Source: an uncultured Clostridia bacterium
GTDB taxonomy: Bacteria; Bacillota; Clostridia; Oscillospirales; Ruminococcaceae
Assembly (NCBI GenBank): GCA_947629335.1
Contig: CANRDI010000013.1
Coordinates: 1 to 49,458, forward strand
Length of the DNA: 49,458 bases
Direction of reading: 5' to 3'
Both the position numbers and the translations under genes were made by a program. Below are positions 34,261 to 42,717 of this stretch, piece by piece (position 1 is the stretch's first letter; each line of letters opens with the position of its first letter). The notes beneath the pieces are model-generated. The model was not told the origin of the DNA and did not search any database. It was given only the letters and a program-made list of their open reading frames with translations.

Positions 34261-36408
34261 ATGAGTGAAAAAAGACCCGTCGGAAGACCAAAGGGCAGCA
34301 AGTCCGCTAAAAAATCTCCGAAAAAAACCGCAAAACAAACCGCTTCCGTAAGAAAAACCCCGCAGAAAAAACTTTTGCAGGGAGATATTATCTTTGCTCT
34401 CGATATCGGCACTCATTCAATAGTAGGAGTTCTGGCGAAAAAGATAAACGACATCTGTGAAATTATAGATATGCAGACCGTTATACATGAAAAGCGCTGT
34501 ATGGCTGACGGTCAGATAGAGGACATTTCGGCTGTCGCGGAGGATATAAGGACAGTGCGAAAGCTGCTTGAGGAAAGAAATTCCATAGCACTGTCAAAAG
34601 CCTGTATTGCGGCGGCAGGCCGCGCGCTTAAAACCGTAAGGGCTTCTTGGGAGTACAAACTCGCAAAGGATAAGCTCATAACAGCAGAGGTGCTTAAAAC
34701 GACCGAGCTGGACGCTGTTCGCAGGACCTGTGCGCAGTACATTTCAAAAATTAATCCCTCTCAGGACGAACCTGCGGCGTTTTATTGCGTCGGACACAGC
34801 GTTGTTTCTCTTACGCTCGACGGATTTAAGGTCATAAAGCCCGAAGGGCACAGGGGAGAAAGGCTTACGACAGAGATAATTGCGGCGTTTTTGCCGGCAT
34901 ATGTTGTAGAAAGCCTTTGCGCGGCGGTCGATGAGGCGGATCTTGAGGTCGCAAGCATTACGCTCGAACCTATCGCGGCAATGAACGCGGTTATCCCACA
35001 GGAGCTTCGGCTTATAAACCTTGCTCTTTGCGATATAGGCGCGGGAACATCAGATGTTGCGGTGTCGCGCGACGGAAGCGTCGTTGCATACGGAATGGCT
35101 ACCGTCGCGGGAGATGAGATAACCGAGGCGGTTATGAAAGAACTTCTTGTAGATTTTAAGACTGCCGAGATGATAAAAACAAGCTCCGAGGACGAGATAA
35201 CATATACCGACGTTCTGCTCGCAGAGCATAAGATAACCCGCAAAAGAGTTATGGAAATTATCGAGCCTGCTTCGAGAGACCTTGCAAAAGTAATAGCCGA
35301 CGAGATAATTTCCGCGAATATTACTCCACCGCAGGCGATATTTCTTGTAGGCGGTTCAAGTAAGCTCCCCGGTCTTGCAAAAATGGTGAGCGAGGAACTT
35401 AATATAGGAGAAAACCGCGTTATTATCGGAAGAAAAGAGCTTTTCAGAGGAATAAGAGCCGACGAAAAAACAGCGCTCGGCGCAGAGCATACGACGCCCG
35501 TCGGAATTGCCGTAAGCAGCGGAAAGGGCGTTTCATATGATTTTACCACAATAACCGTAAACGGAAAACGTCTGCGGGCGCTCGACACAAACCGAATGAC
35601 TGTATTTGAGCTTTTAGGGCTTGCAAAAATAAAACCCGAACAGCTTATGGCAAGCTCCGGAAAACCGCTTTCGTTTACTCTTCGCGGCGAGAAGATAACG
35701 CTCCGCGGAAAAGCGTCCTCTCCTGCCGAGATAATTGTAAACGGCGTAAGCGAGTCGATAAATACTGTTGTCACAAAGGGCGATGAGATAACCATTATCC
35801 CCGCTCAAAAAGGCGAGGACGCGTCTGCCAAGCTCTCGGACTATATCGACCTCAGTACTGTAAAAACTTTCTCCGTAACTGCGTTTGATAAAGTTGTTCA
35901 TGCGGGAATAAGCGTCTATGTAAACCAAAAACGAGCGCTCTCAGACCGCAGGATACATGACGGAGACGTTATTGAAACGGTCGATCTGTCAACAGTCGCC
36001 GCTATAGCAAAAGAATTAGGAATTGACGAAAACGAGCAGCTTATGCTTAACGGCAGGGAGGCAAACGGCTCGGAGGTTTTAAAAAGCGGAGATATTATTA
36101 CATACGCAAAGCCGTTTACACAGGTCAGCGAGGTAATAACGCCCGAAGAAGCCGACAGTTCCCATACTGAAACTTCTTCTGCGTCCGACAGCTCAAAGCC
36201 CGTCGGAACTACTATAACTGTAAACGGCATATCGTCTGTATTTCCTCCGAGAGAGGACGGAAAACCGCCGATCTTTCTTGATATAGCGACGGCATTTTCC
36301 GATAATCCGACGGAGCTTCTTTCGAGAGCGGCGACAATAACGGTAAACGGAAAAATAGCGCGTCTTGACGAGGAGATATTTGACGGAGACGTAATTATAA
36401 TCGAGTAG
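34261..36408 (+). CDS. FtsA-fold cell-division-like ATPase with AT-hook-like N-terminus and repeated beta-hairpins
   Basis: A 715-residue protein. Residues 1-38 are Lys-rich, with RPVGRPKGSK resembling an AT-hook. About 43-400 is an actin/FtsA fold: phosphate 1 ALDIGTHSIVGVL, FtsA 1C-like subdomain (AGRALKTVRASWEY), phosphate 2 LALCDIGAGTSDVAV, adenosine region IFLVGGSSKLPGL. After about 420 come at least four short units of the form VNG-(x about 15)-GDxI (for example IIVNG...KGDEITII, ITVNG...FDGDVIIIE), like small beta-grasp repeats. FtsA itself is about 420 residues. ATG at 34261 follows GAAGG. No ftsZ is next to it, so a division role is inference. Confidence 0.85.
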   Translation: MSEKRPVGRPKGSKSAKKSPKKTAKQTASVRKTPQKKLLQGDIIFALDIGTHSIVGVLAKKINDICEIIDMQTVIHEKRCMADGQIEDISAVAEDIRTVRKLLEERNSIALSKACIAAAGRALKTVRASWEYKLAKDKLITAEVLKTTELDAVRRTCAQYISKINPSQDEPAAFYCVGHSVVSLTLDGFKVIKPEGHRGERLTTEIIAAFLPAYVVESLCAAVDEADLEVASITLEPIAAMNAVIPQELRLINLALCDIGAGTSDVAVSRDGSVVAYGMATVAGDEITEAVMKELLVDFKTAEMIKTSSEDEITYTDVLLAEHKITRKRVMEIIEPASRDLAKVIADEIISANITPPQAIFLVGGSSKLPGLAKMVSEELNIGENRVIIGRKELFRGIRADEKTALGAEHTTPVGIAVSSGKGVSYDFTTITVNGKRLRALDTNRMTVFELLGLAKIKPEQLMASSGKPLSFTLRGEKITLRGKASSPAEIIVNGVSESINTVVTKGDEITIIPAQKGEDASAKLSDYIDLSTVKTFSVTAFDKVVHAGISVYVNQKRALSDRRIHDGDVIETVDLSTVAAIAKELGIDENEQLMLNGREANGSEVLKSGDIITYAKPFTQVSEVITPEEADSSHTETSSASDSSKPVGTTITVNGISSVFPPREDGKPPIFLDIATAFSDNPTELLSRAATITVNGKIARLDEEIFDGDVIIIE

Positions 36409-36472
36409 CGGCAAAGTCTGAAAAAAATGGGATTTCGGACTGTGTAAAAACTTTTTTAGGGTCTTTTTATTT

Positions 36473-38074
36473 ATGAAAAATATATTAAAAACAATTGTAT
36501 TTGCGCTGGTCACAGCCGTAAGTCTGAGCGCCTGTTCGGAAATTCCTTCTCTGAACGGCTCGGATATCGAAAGCTCTGATATTTCCGACAGTGAAAACTC
36601 CTCTTCGTCGGCGGTATATGACGAAACCGACCCCAATGAATTTGAAATAAACAGCAAGGACTTCGTTACAAAACTGAATGCCGAGGGCGGAGTTTATGAA
36701 CAGGGCGAAATGCTCACCGACGGCGATTTTGACGGAAGGGGATTTGTCCGTTTTGAAAATGGCGGAAAGCTGACGCATATCGTAAATACTCCGTCTGCAC
36801 AGCACTATAGGTTTATTCTGGCGGTTCGCTCGGAAAAAGGCGCGTCTATAAAATTGAGCGTTAAGGATAAGACCGAGGGTATGTTCTATATCCCTCCGAG
36901 CGAAGATAAAGACGGCGTTCAGAACTTCGGCTATGCCGCAGTGGACAGCGTTTATTTGTCCGAGGGGAAGAATGTATTTGTACTGAATGTTGAAAAAGGG
37001 CGGGCGGATATCGACTATATCATGGTCGAAAGCTCGGAAAAGGTCGACAGCGCATTATACCGCACCGGTTCTTCGGCAGTAAATCCCTATGCAAGCCTCG
37101 GAGTAGTCGGAGCTATGAAATATCTTTCGGACATTTACGGAGAATATTCTCTGACGGCGGTAAATGTTTCAGTCGGGACAAACGCCGAAATTGACGCGGT
37201 ATATAGTCAGACAGGGCGCTATCCTGCTGTTCGCTGTTCCGAGCTCGCATATGCGGTTATGGGGAATGCTGACAAAGAAGAACTTCTTGAAAACGATATT
37301 GAGCTTGCGATAGAATGGGCTGAAAGCGGGGGGCTTGTTTCGTACAAATGGCACTGGTATTCTCCAAACAGGCTTCGTTCGGTAAAATCGGGAGCATTTG
37401 ACCTTTCTCAGGCATTCGAGAATGTCGATCTTGAAGAAATTGCTCTTATGACAAGCGAAGACCTGTCCATGCTCAACACAAACGGACATATCCCGAACGA
37501 ACTTTATGAGCTTTTAGCCGATATAGATAAACTTTCGGAGAGTCTTTTAAGGCTTAAAGAAAAGGATATTATAACGATATTCGAGCCTCTGCCTAATGCG
37601 GATTCGGGGCTTTACTGGTGGGGGGACGACCCCGAAAACTATAAAAAGCTCTATACGCTTATTTTCAACAGGCTCTGCAAATATCACAGGCTCTCAAATC
37701 TGATTTTTGTTTACACCGGCGCAAATGCGGAATATTATCCCGGAACGGGATATTGCGACATAGTAGGGCAAAACTTTTTTGAAAAGTCGAACTCGTCTTT
37801 TGCGGGGATATTTAATGCGGCGGCGGACGCTTTGCCTACAAGAAAAATACTCGCAATAACGGCGTGCGACATAATGCCCGACATAGATCTTATGTACCGC
37901 GACAACGCCATGTGGCTCTGGTGTGCGATAGAAAGCGGAGAATATCTTATAGACCAAAACGGCGCGTTTTCTTCGGAATACAACTCTCCGAACGACTTGA
38001 ATAAAATGTATAATTCGACAGTTATGCTGACGCGCGACGAGCTTCCCGATATGACCCACTATTCCTCTCAATAG
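36473..38074 (+). CDS. Lipoprotein with CBM-like domain and catalytically altered GH26 fold
   Basis: A 533-residue lipoprotein with signal peptide and lipobox LSAC (Cys21), a Ser-rich linker, a CBM35-like domain (about 68-187) and a glycoside hydrolase family 26-like barrel (about 200-500). GH26 landmarks are TGRYPAVRCSEL, WAESGGLVSYKWHW, GLYWWGDDPENYKKLYTLIFNR, and CDIVG. The acid/base position reads EPLPN (N375) where GH26 has RP-x-HE. The nucleophile position reads AITACD (A464) where GH26 has a Glu. Hydrolysis of mannan or similar beta-glycans is therefore unlikely; sugar binding is more plausible. The ribosome binding site is weak. It stands alone before the terminator at 38143. Confidence 0.75.
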   Translation: MKNILKTIVFALVTAVSLSACSEIPSLNGSDIESSDISDSENSSSSAVYDETDPNEFEINSKDFVTKLNAEGGVYEQGEMLTDGDFDGRGFVRFENGGKLTHIVNTPSAQHYRFILAVRSEKGASIKLSVKDKTEGMFYIPPSEDKDGVQNFGYAAVDSVYLSEGKNVFVLNVEKGRADIDYIMVESSEKVDSALYRTGSSAVNPYASLGVVGAMKYLSDIYGEYSLTAVNVSVGTNAEIDAVYSQTGRYPAVRCSELAYAVMGNADKEELLENDIELAIEWAESGGLVSYKWHWYSPNRLRSVKSGAFDLSQAFENVDLEEIALMTSEDLSMLNTNGHIPNELYELLADIDKLSESLLRLKEKDIITIFEPLPNADSGLYWWGDDPENYKKLYTLIFNRLCKYHRLSNLIFVYTGANAEYYPGTGYCDIVGQNFFEKSNSSFAGIFNAAADALPTRKILAITACDIMPDIDLMYRDNAMWLWCAIESGEYLIDQNGAFSSEYNSPNDLNKMYNSTVMLTRDELPDMTHYSSQ

Positions 38075-38142
38075 CATCAATATTTCAGAACTATCTGCAA
38101 TAAAAAGCGGACGCATTTAGTTCGATACTTATAAAGAAGTTT

Positions 38143-38180
38143 AAGCCCCGAAGCAATTATTGTGAACTGCTTCGGGGCTT
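38143..38180. terminator. Bidirectional terminator between convergent genes
   Basis: AAGCCCCGAAGCA pairs with TGCTTCGGGGCTT (13 bp) with a 12-nt loop. It lies between the GH26-fold gene and the convergent DUF4177-type gene. Confidence 0.8.
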
Positions 38181-38215
38181 ATTGTCAATATTTGATTACT
38201 CACATAAATCAAAAT

Positions 38216-38476
38216 TTATCCATTCTTCTTTCGCTTGAATATACAAACTATGCTTTTGGATGAACCATAACTTTGGTTTGTAGAAGTACAGCTTATCATC
38301 TCCCATCCATCACGACCAAGAAGATTGAGCTGGTTTTCAAGCTGATTTGACTCGATGTTTCCGCCCCAAAAACCTTTTGTATCATATACGACCACTTTAT
38401 ACTCGAAATGCTGCATATAAGGCTGCTGCTGCATATAGGGCTGCTGCTGGAAATTTCCGTTCTGATTATTATCCAT
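38216..38476 (-). CDS. DUF4177-type small protein
   Basis: An 86-residue protein. The N-terminus has a Gln/Pro/Tyr/Met-rich direct repeat (QQQPYM twice); the rest, FEYKVVVYDTKGFWGG...LENQLNLLGRDGWEMISC...VCIFKRKK, fits the DUF4177 pattern of a single small alpha/beta domain. ATG at 38476 follows AAAGGA. The function is unknown. A consensus promoter at 38660 gives a leader of about 175 nt. Confidence 0.75.
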   Translation of the reverse strand: MDNNQNGNFQQQPYMQQQPYMQHFEYKVVVYDTKGFWGGNIESNQLENQLNLLGRDGWEMISCTSTNQSYGSSKSIVCIFKRKKNG

Positions 38477-38659
38477 TTCAATATCCTTTCTGTTATTGAC
38501 CAAAAACCTGTTTTCAAACGCCTATATGACCCGTCTGCATGATACCGCGCTGTCAGGACGCTGTGCGCTTGGCATAAATGCTATTTGTGATACCAACCAT
38601 TTTGGAACATATTTACCGTTTGAAGATATTGTTTTCTTTTTGAAACAAAATCCTCTAAC

Positions 38660-38688
38660 ATTCTATCAGATATTGCAAAAATTGTCAA
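38660..38688 (-). promoter_or_regulatory. Sigma-A promoter of the DUF4177-type gene
   Basis: Minus strand TTGACA (38683-38688) and TAGAAT (38660-38665) with a 17-nt spacer. Between 38477 and 38982 no gene is supported; the remaining content is the repeat at 38879-38966. Confidence 0.75.
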
Positions 38689-38878
38689 GTACTTTATAGA
38701 ATTTCAGTGTTTATATAATTTAAACATATTGGTTTTAGAAATTATGAACAATTTGTCGAATGATCTGAGTATATTGACTTATACGACAAAAGTCGTTTTG
38801 AAGCGCGGCGCTGGTTTTAAATAATTGCGGCTGCGCTTTGCCTGAACAGTATTCAGCTTGTATAAAAACCCAAAATAA

Positions 38879-38966
38879 CAGACTGCCGAGAAAGTTTCGG
38901 TATGCACGCGTTATCCGCCTTTGGCGGAAAACGCGGCGATACAGACAGGGCTTTATCGGCAGCCTG
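38879..38966 (+). repeat. CAG-element with long terminal inverted repeats
   Basis: Ends CAGACTGCCGAGAAAG and CTTTATCGGCAGCCTG pair at 14 of 16 positions. The interior hairpin GCGTTATCCGCC-TTT-GGCGGAAAACGC (38908-38934) is the reverse complement, with near identity, of 49298-49324. It lies just downstream of the glmS stop. Confidence 0.8.
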
Positions 38967-38982
38967 GTATATACAACAGTAC

Positions 38983-40809
38983 TTATTCGGTTGTTACGGA
39001 TTTTGCAAGATTGCGGGGCTTATCGGGATCGCTTCCGCGCAGAACGCTGGTATAATATGCGATAAGCTGTAACGCGCACACCGTCGGAAGCGGCATCAGC
39101 ATATCCGAAAGCTGTGTATCGATATCAAATCTCAGATCGACCGTATTCTCGGCAAATTCGGTATATTTGCGGCAAAGAGCTATAATAAACGCTCCGCGCG
39201 CCTTTACTTCTTCCATATTGCTTATGGTTTTTGCGAGGATATTCGATTGTGTTGCGACAGTTATTACGGGAATATTATCTTCGATAAGCGAGATCGTTCC
39301 GTGTTTAAGTTCGCCCGCGGCATACGCTTCGCTGTGGATATATGAAATTTCCTTCAGTTTGAGCGACCCTTCGAGCGACAGCGCATAGTCAAATCCGCGC
39401 CCTATAAAGAAAAGTTTTTCGACATTTACGAGCCGCGACGCTATAAACTGACATTCTCCGCTGCGCTCTATAACGTCCGAGATCGCTTTCGGAGCGAGTT
39501 TCATTTCTTCCGTCAGCTTTTTCAGTTCATCTGTCGTAAGTTTTCCTCTTGCATATGCAAATCTGAATGCAAGAAGATACATGACCGTTATCTGGACCAT
39601 ATATGCCTTTGTGCTTGCGACGGCGATTTCGGGACCCGCGAGCGTATGTATGCACATATCCGCCGCGCGCGCGATCGCCGAATATCTGACGTTTACGACC
39701 GCCAGCGTTTTCGCGCCCTTTTGCTTTGCTAATTCAAGTCCCGCTTTTGTATCGGCAGTTTCTCCGCTCTGCGAGATAAGAATGACCAGATCGTTTTCTC
39801 CGACTATCGGCTCCATATAGCGAAACTCGCTTGCAACTTCGACCGTTACGGGAACGCGCGCCAGCTTTTCTATAGCGTATTTTGCGATAATGCCCGCGTG
39901 CATTGCCGTTCCGCAGGCAACTATAAACACGCGCTGTACGCTTTTCAGAAGTTCGTCGGTTATATTGCAGTCCGAAAAATCGGGAACGCCGTCCTTTAAA
40001 AGCTCGTCGAGCGTTTTTTGTACAACTTCCGGCTGTTCATGTATTTCTTTCAGCATAAAATGAGGATAGCCGCATTTCTGCGCCTGTTCTATATCCCATT
40101 CGGCGAGCTGCTTTTCCTTTTTTATCGGTATCCCGTGAACGTCGAAATAGCTTGTTCCGCTTGCTTTCATGCACACTATTTCATTGTCGTCAAGCAGAAC
40201 ATAATTCTTCGTATATTTAAGGAACGCGGGAATATCGCTTGCAATAAAATATTCTCCGTCGCCCTCTCCTACAATAAGCGGACTTTGCTTTCTGACGGCG
40301 TAAACGCGGTCGGGAAAATCTTTGAAAAGTATGCCGAGAGCAAAACTTCCCTCAAGTTCTTTCATTGTTTCGGTAATCGCTTTGAGAGGATTGCGCTCGG
40401 AATAATAATAATCGAGCAAACAAGCCGCGACCTCGCTGTCTGTCTGACTTACAAAAGAATAGCCTTTTTCGGTCAAAAATGCTTTAAGTTCGTTATAGTT
40501 TTCGATAATTCCGTTGTGAACTATAGTTACTCTGCCGTTTGAGTGAGGGTGAGAATTTACGTCGGAAGGCTCGCCGTGTGTTGCCCAGCGGGTGTGACCG
40601 ATACCGCAGAAGCCCTTGGGACTTCCCTCGGCTTCGAGTTTTTCGCGCATACAGGAGAGTTTTCCTCTTGTTTTCACGGTTTTAATAGTTCCGTTTTCAA
40701 AAACGGCTATGCCGGCGCTGTCATATCCGCGGTATTCGAGTTTTTCGAGACCGTCCATAAGCACCTCGGTACAGTCGCGCTTTCCGAGATAGCCAACAAT
40801 TCCGCACAT
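38983..40809 (-). CDS. glmS: Glutamine-fructose-6-phosphate aminotransferase (isomerising)
   Basis: GlmS makes glucosamine-6-phosphate, the first step to UDP-GlcNAc and peptidoglycan. The 608-residue protein begins MCGIVGYLGKRD with the amidotransferase Cys (Cys1 after Met removal), YRGYDSAG, the glutamine-channel THGEPSDVNSHPH and two SIS domains (ACGTAMHAG, ISQSGETADT, STKAYMVQ). The C-terminus NLAKSVTTE is the conserved carboxy-terminal loop. ATG follows AAGGGGG. The promoter gives a leader of only about 50 nt, so a glmS ribozyme is not possible there. A Fur-box-like palindrome lies in the leader. Confidence 0.97.
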   Translation of the reverse strand: MCGIVGYLGKRDCTEVLMDGLEKLEYRGYDSAGIAVFENGTIKTVKTRGKLSCMREKLEAEGSPKGFCGIGHTRWATHGEPSDVNSHPHSNGRVTIVHNGIIENYNELKAFLTEKGYSFVSQTDSEVAACLLDYYYSERNPLKAITETMKELEGSFALGILFKDFPDRVYAVRKQSPLIVGEGDGEYFIASDIPAFLKYTKNYVLLDDNEIVCMKASGTSYFDVHGIPIKKEKQLAEWDIEQAQKCGYPHFMLKEIHEQPEVVQKTLDELLKDGVPDFSDCNITDELLKSVQRVFIVACGTAMHAGIIAKYAIEKLARVPVTVEVASEFRYMEPIVGENDLVILISQSGETADTKAGLELAKQKGAKTLAVVNVRYSAIARAADMCIHTLAGPEIAVASTKAYMVQITVMYLLAFRFAYARGKLTTDELKKLTEEMKLAPKAISDVIERSGECQFIASRLVNVEKLFFIGRGFDYALSLEGSLKLKEISYIHSEAYAAGELKHGTISLIEDNIPVITVATQSNILAKTISNMEEVKARGAFIIALCRKYTEFAENTVDLRFDIDTQLSDMLMPLPTVCALQLIAYYTSVLRGSDPDKPRNLAKSVTTE

Positions 40810-40831
40810 ATATATTTCCCCCTTATATTAT

Positions 40832-40850
40832 CATAATGATTTTCATTATT
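40832..40850 (-). promoter_or_regulatory. Fur-box-like palindrome in the glmS leader
   Basis: Minus strand AATAATGAAAATCATTATG matches the classic Fur box GATAATGATAATCATTATC at 16 of 19 positions. It also overlaps a second dyad ATCAT-A-ATGAT. It lies about 11-29 nt downstream of the likely transcription start, a position suited to repression. PerR or Zur sites are related, so the regulator is uncertain. Confidence 0.5.
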
Positions 40851-40867
40851 TTATTCCCATGATGAAC

Positions 40868-40896
40868 ATTATATCACTTTTCATAACAAAAGTCAA
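40868..40896 (-). promoter_or_regulatory. Sigma-A promoter of glmS
   Basis: Minus strand TTGACT (40891-40896) and TATAAT (40868-40873) with a 17-nt spacer. Confidence 0.85.
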
Positions 40897-40924
40897 GAAA
40901 CATTTAATTTGCGGTTTGGAAACG

Positions 40925-41345
40925 CGGTTAGAGGCAAGAGATTAGAATTTAATTGAGCGGGTAAGTGCTTTTCTTTTTAAAACCGCCTAACGAGCGGGGC
41001 GCATAAGTTTTTTGAAAAGGAGCTTGAGGGAAAACTTTTTTCAAAAAGTTTTCCCTCAATGGGGGCGCGGGGACGGCAGCCCCCGCAATCGCATCAGCGA
41101 GCGCAAAAGGGTTGTGGGGAAAACTCTTGTTTTCCCCGCACCCTTTTGCGCAAAGCTAACGCTTGTTTCGCAGCTGCGCCGCGACCAGAGAGGAAACTTT
41201 TTGAAAAAAAGTTTCCTCTCTGGACTCTCCTTCAAAAACTTTATGCGCCGCCGCTTGCGCGGCGGTCGGATATCGGAAACGCTGTCCGCTTCTTCTTACC
41301 TCTAACCTCTAACCTCTAACCTCTTACCTCTAACAGCGCGGTCTG
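40925..41345. repeat. Composite palindromic mosaic element, copy C2
   Basis: Left part (40958-41020) is an inverted copy of 45636-45690. Then come GAGGGAAAACTTTT/AAAAGTTTTCCCTC (about 41026-41059), a nested palindrome GCGCAAAAGGG...GTGGGGAAAAC/GTTTTCCCCGC...CCCTTTTGCGC (about 41100-41153), the AGAGAGGAAACTTTTT hairpin (41187-41222), GCCGCCGC/GCGGCGGT (about 41246-41265), and the CCTCTAA heptads. No gene is credible. Confidence 0.8.
41298..41334 (+). repeat. Telomere-like heptad tract ACCTCTA
   Basis: Five tandem heptads, four ACCTCTA and one ACCTCTT, followed by AC. Shorter related tracts lie at 13742-13765, 45699-45725 and 49285-49295 (inverted). Confidence 0.85.
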
Positions 41346-41378
41346 ATAACGGAAACTCTGTAAATTTTCGTAAAATTC

Positions 41379-41407
41379 TTGACAAAATGCATATATTGTG
41401 GTATCAT
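41379..41407 (+). promoter_or_regulatory. Sigma-A promoter of the lipoprotein gene
   Basis: TTGACA (41379-41384) and TATCAT (41402-41407) with a 17-nt spacer. Confidence 0.75.
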
Positions 41408-41411
41408 AATG

Positions 41412-41675
41412 TGTAGGATAATTTTTTCGGAAACCCGACGGAAAAGCCGCAAAGATAATTTCCGCTTTTGTAAATAAGACCGCGCCGAAAAATTCCTTTC
41501 GCGCGTCGGATAAAGATCCTGTTTGCCGGAAAAGTATGCTCTCGGATAAGAATTAGAAAAGACGGTTTTTCAATGTCGGAAATTTGTCCGTGAAAAATTT
41601 GGAAACAACGCCGCGGTTCAGTCGGCTGTGCCGTTTCGGAACTGCCCGTACCGAAACGTTAAAGAGGATTTAAAA
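41412..41675 (+). promoter_or_regulatory. Long structured leader of the lipoprotein gene
   Basis: About 260 nt separate the predicted transcription start from the ATG. The leader has several short GC-rich complementary segments (for example ACGGAAAAGCCGC, GCGCGTCGG, CCGTTTCGG/CCGAAACG), so folding is likely. I do not recognise a known riboswitch class. Confidence 0.35.
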
Positions 41676-42647
41676 ATGAAAAAATATATTAAAGCTTTTC
41701 TGCTTGCGGCAATATCGGTCATGTGCCTTACGTCATGCAGCAGGTGGAATACGAATTCCGACGCTCCGTCCGAAACGGGTTCTCAGTCGGATAGTGAGAA
41801 AGAAAGTTCTGCGACGGTCATTTTTTCGGAAGATGACATAAACAGCTCGACAGGTACGATCGGCTCGAACGGTTCGATCGACTCGGAAACCTCTTCGCAA
41901 ATAACTTACCCCGAAACAACGGTCATATATACCTACGGCGAAGCGGAGATACCGAATATTCCCTGCGGCTATGCCGATTATGAGGGAAAGGCGAATATGG
42001 GCTCGGATAATCCCGCACTCATACAGACGCTCGAAGGAGCGCTCGACAGTATGGTTTTTGAAACGGTGAGTTCGGGAGAGTATACCGCGAGGCTTATCGG
42101 CGATACCGTAAGGACCGATACGGAAAATTTTCCGACGTCAATATATGTTCAGAATTTGCGCGTTGAAGTGGAAAAAAATGATACAGCGCTCGAAGGAACG
42201 GGTACTTACAGCGATATGCTTTTATATATGTCGCAGTTTTGCAGGGAGTATATCCTCTATACCGACCGCATCGGAAGCTATATTGACATTTACGGGCTTG
42301 ATGTTCCGGTCATAGCTATGCGGTATTACTTTAATGACGACGGGCGCGAAGTCACAAAAGCGGTGGATTTTGCGACGATAATGAATGACGAGGTTTACTG
42401 CGGATTTCTGGGGAAAGCTGTCGAGGGGACAGGCATAACCGTTTCAGCGGACTTGAATGATTTCAGAAAAACGCTTGTGCCGAGCGGCGAAAATGAAGAA
42501 CTTTGCCGTTTGAGTACATTTTCCGCAGATGAATTTACGGCGCTTGACGGAACAAGGCTGTTTGACGGCGATAAAAATATGATATTTAATTTCAGCTTTG
42601 CCGATCCGCCCGTTATGGAGCTTTACAGTACGGAATTAAGAGAATAA
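41676..42647 (+). CDS. Secreted lipoprotein, unknown function
   Basis: A 323-residue lipoprotein: signal peptide with lipobox LTSC (Cys about 21), then a Ser/Thr/Glu-rich linker of about 55 residues, then a compact domain (about 90-323) with no motif I recognise. The domain includes YTYGEAEIPNIPCGYADYEG and a C-terminal segment TALDGTRLFDGDKNMIFNFSF. ATG at 41676 follows AGAGGAT; upstream in-frame codons are in the leader. It is monocistronic with its own terminator. Confidence 0.8.
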   Translation: MKKYIKAFLLAAISVMCLTSCSRWNTNSDAPSETGSQSDSEKESSATVIFSEDDINSSTGTIGSNGSIDSETSSQITYPETTVIYTYGEAEIPNIPCGYADYEGKANMGSDNPALIQTLEGALDSMVFETVSSGEYTARLIGDTVRTDTENFPTSIYVQNLRVEVEKNDTALEGTGTYSDMLLYMSQFCREYILYTDRIGSYIDIYGLDVPVIAMRYYFNDDGREVTKAVDFATIMNDEVYCGFLGKAVEGTGITVSADLNDFRKTLVPSGENEELCRLSTFSADEFTALDGTRLFDGDKNMIFNFSFADPPVMELYSTELRE

Positions 42648-42656
42648 AAACAATAA

Positions 42657-42692
42657 CGGGGGAGCGGCTTTTATGAGCTGTTCCCCCGAACG
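42657..42692 (+). terminator. Terminator of the lipoprotein gene
   Basis: CGGGGGAGCGGC pairs with GCTGTTCCCCCG (two G-U pairs) and is followed by AACGTTTTATAT. Confidence 0.7.
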
Positions 42693-42717
42693 TTTTATAT
42701 AAACGCATTTATAGGAC

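Noticed and set aside
34782-35795. Minus-strand frame of 337 codons opposite the FtsA-like gene
   Set aside because: Ser/Thr/Ile-rich antisense shadow of a well-supported gene; no family resemblance.
40810-40867. glmS ribozyme
   Set aside because: The distance from the consensus promoter to the ATG is too short for the ribozyme core.
41012-41319. Two overlapping plus-strand frames of 86-97 codons
   Set aside because: They lie wholly within the C2 palindromic mosaic and have no initiation signal.
41412-41480. Cyclic-di-GMP-I-like strings (GGAAACC and GACGGAAAAGCCGC)
   Set aside because: The intervening hairpin and receptor spacing of the GEMM motif are missing.
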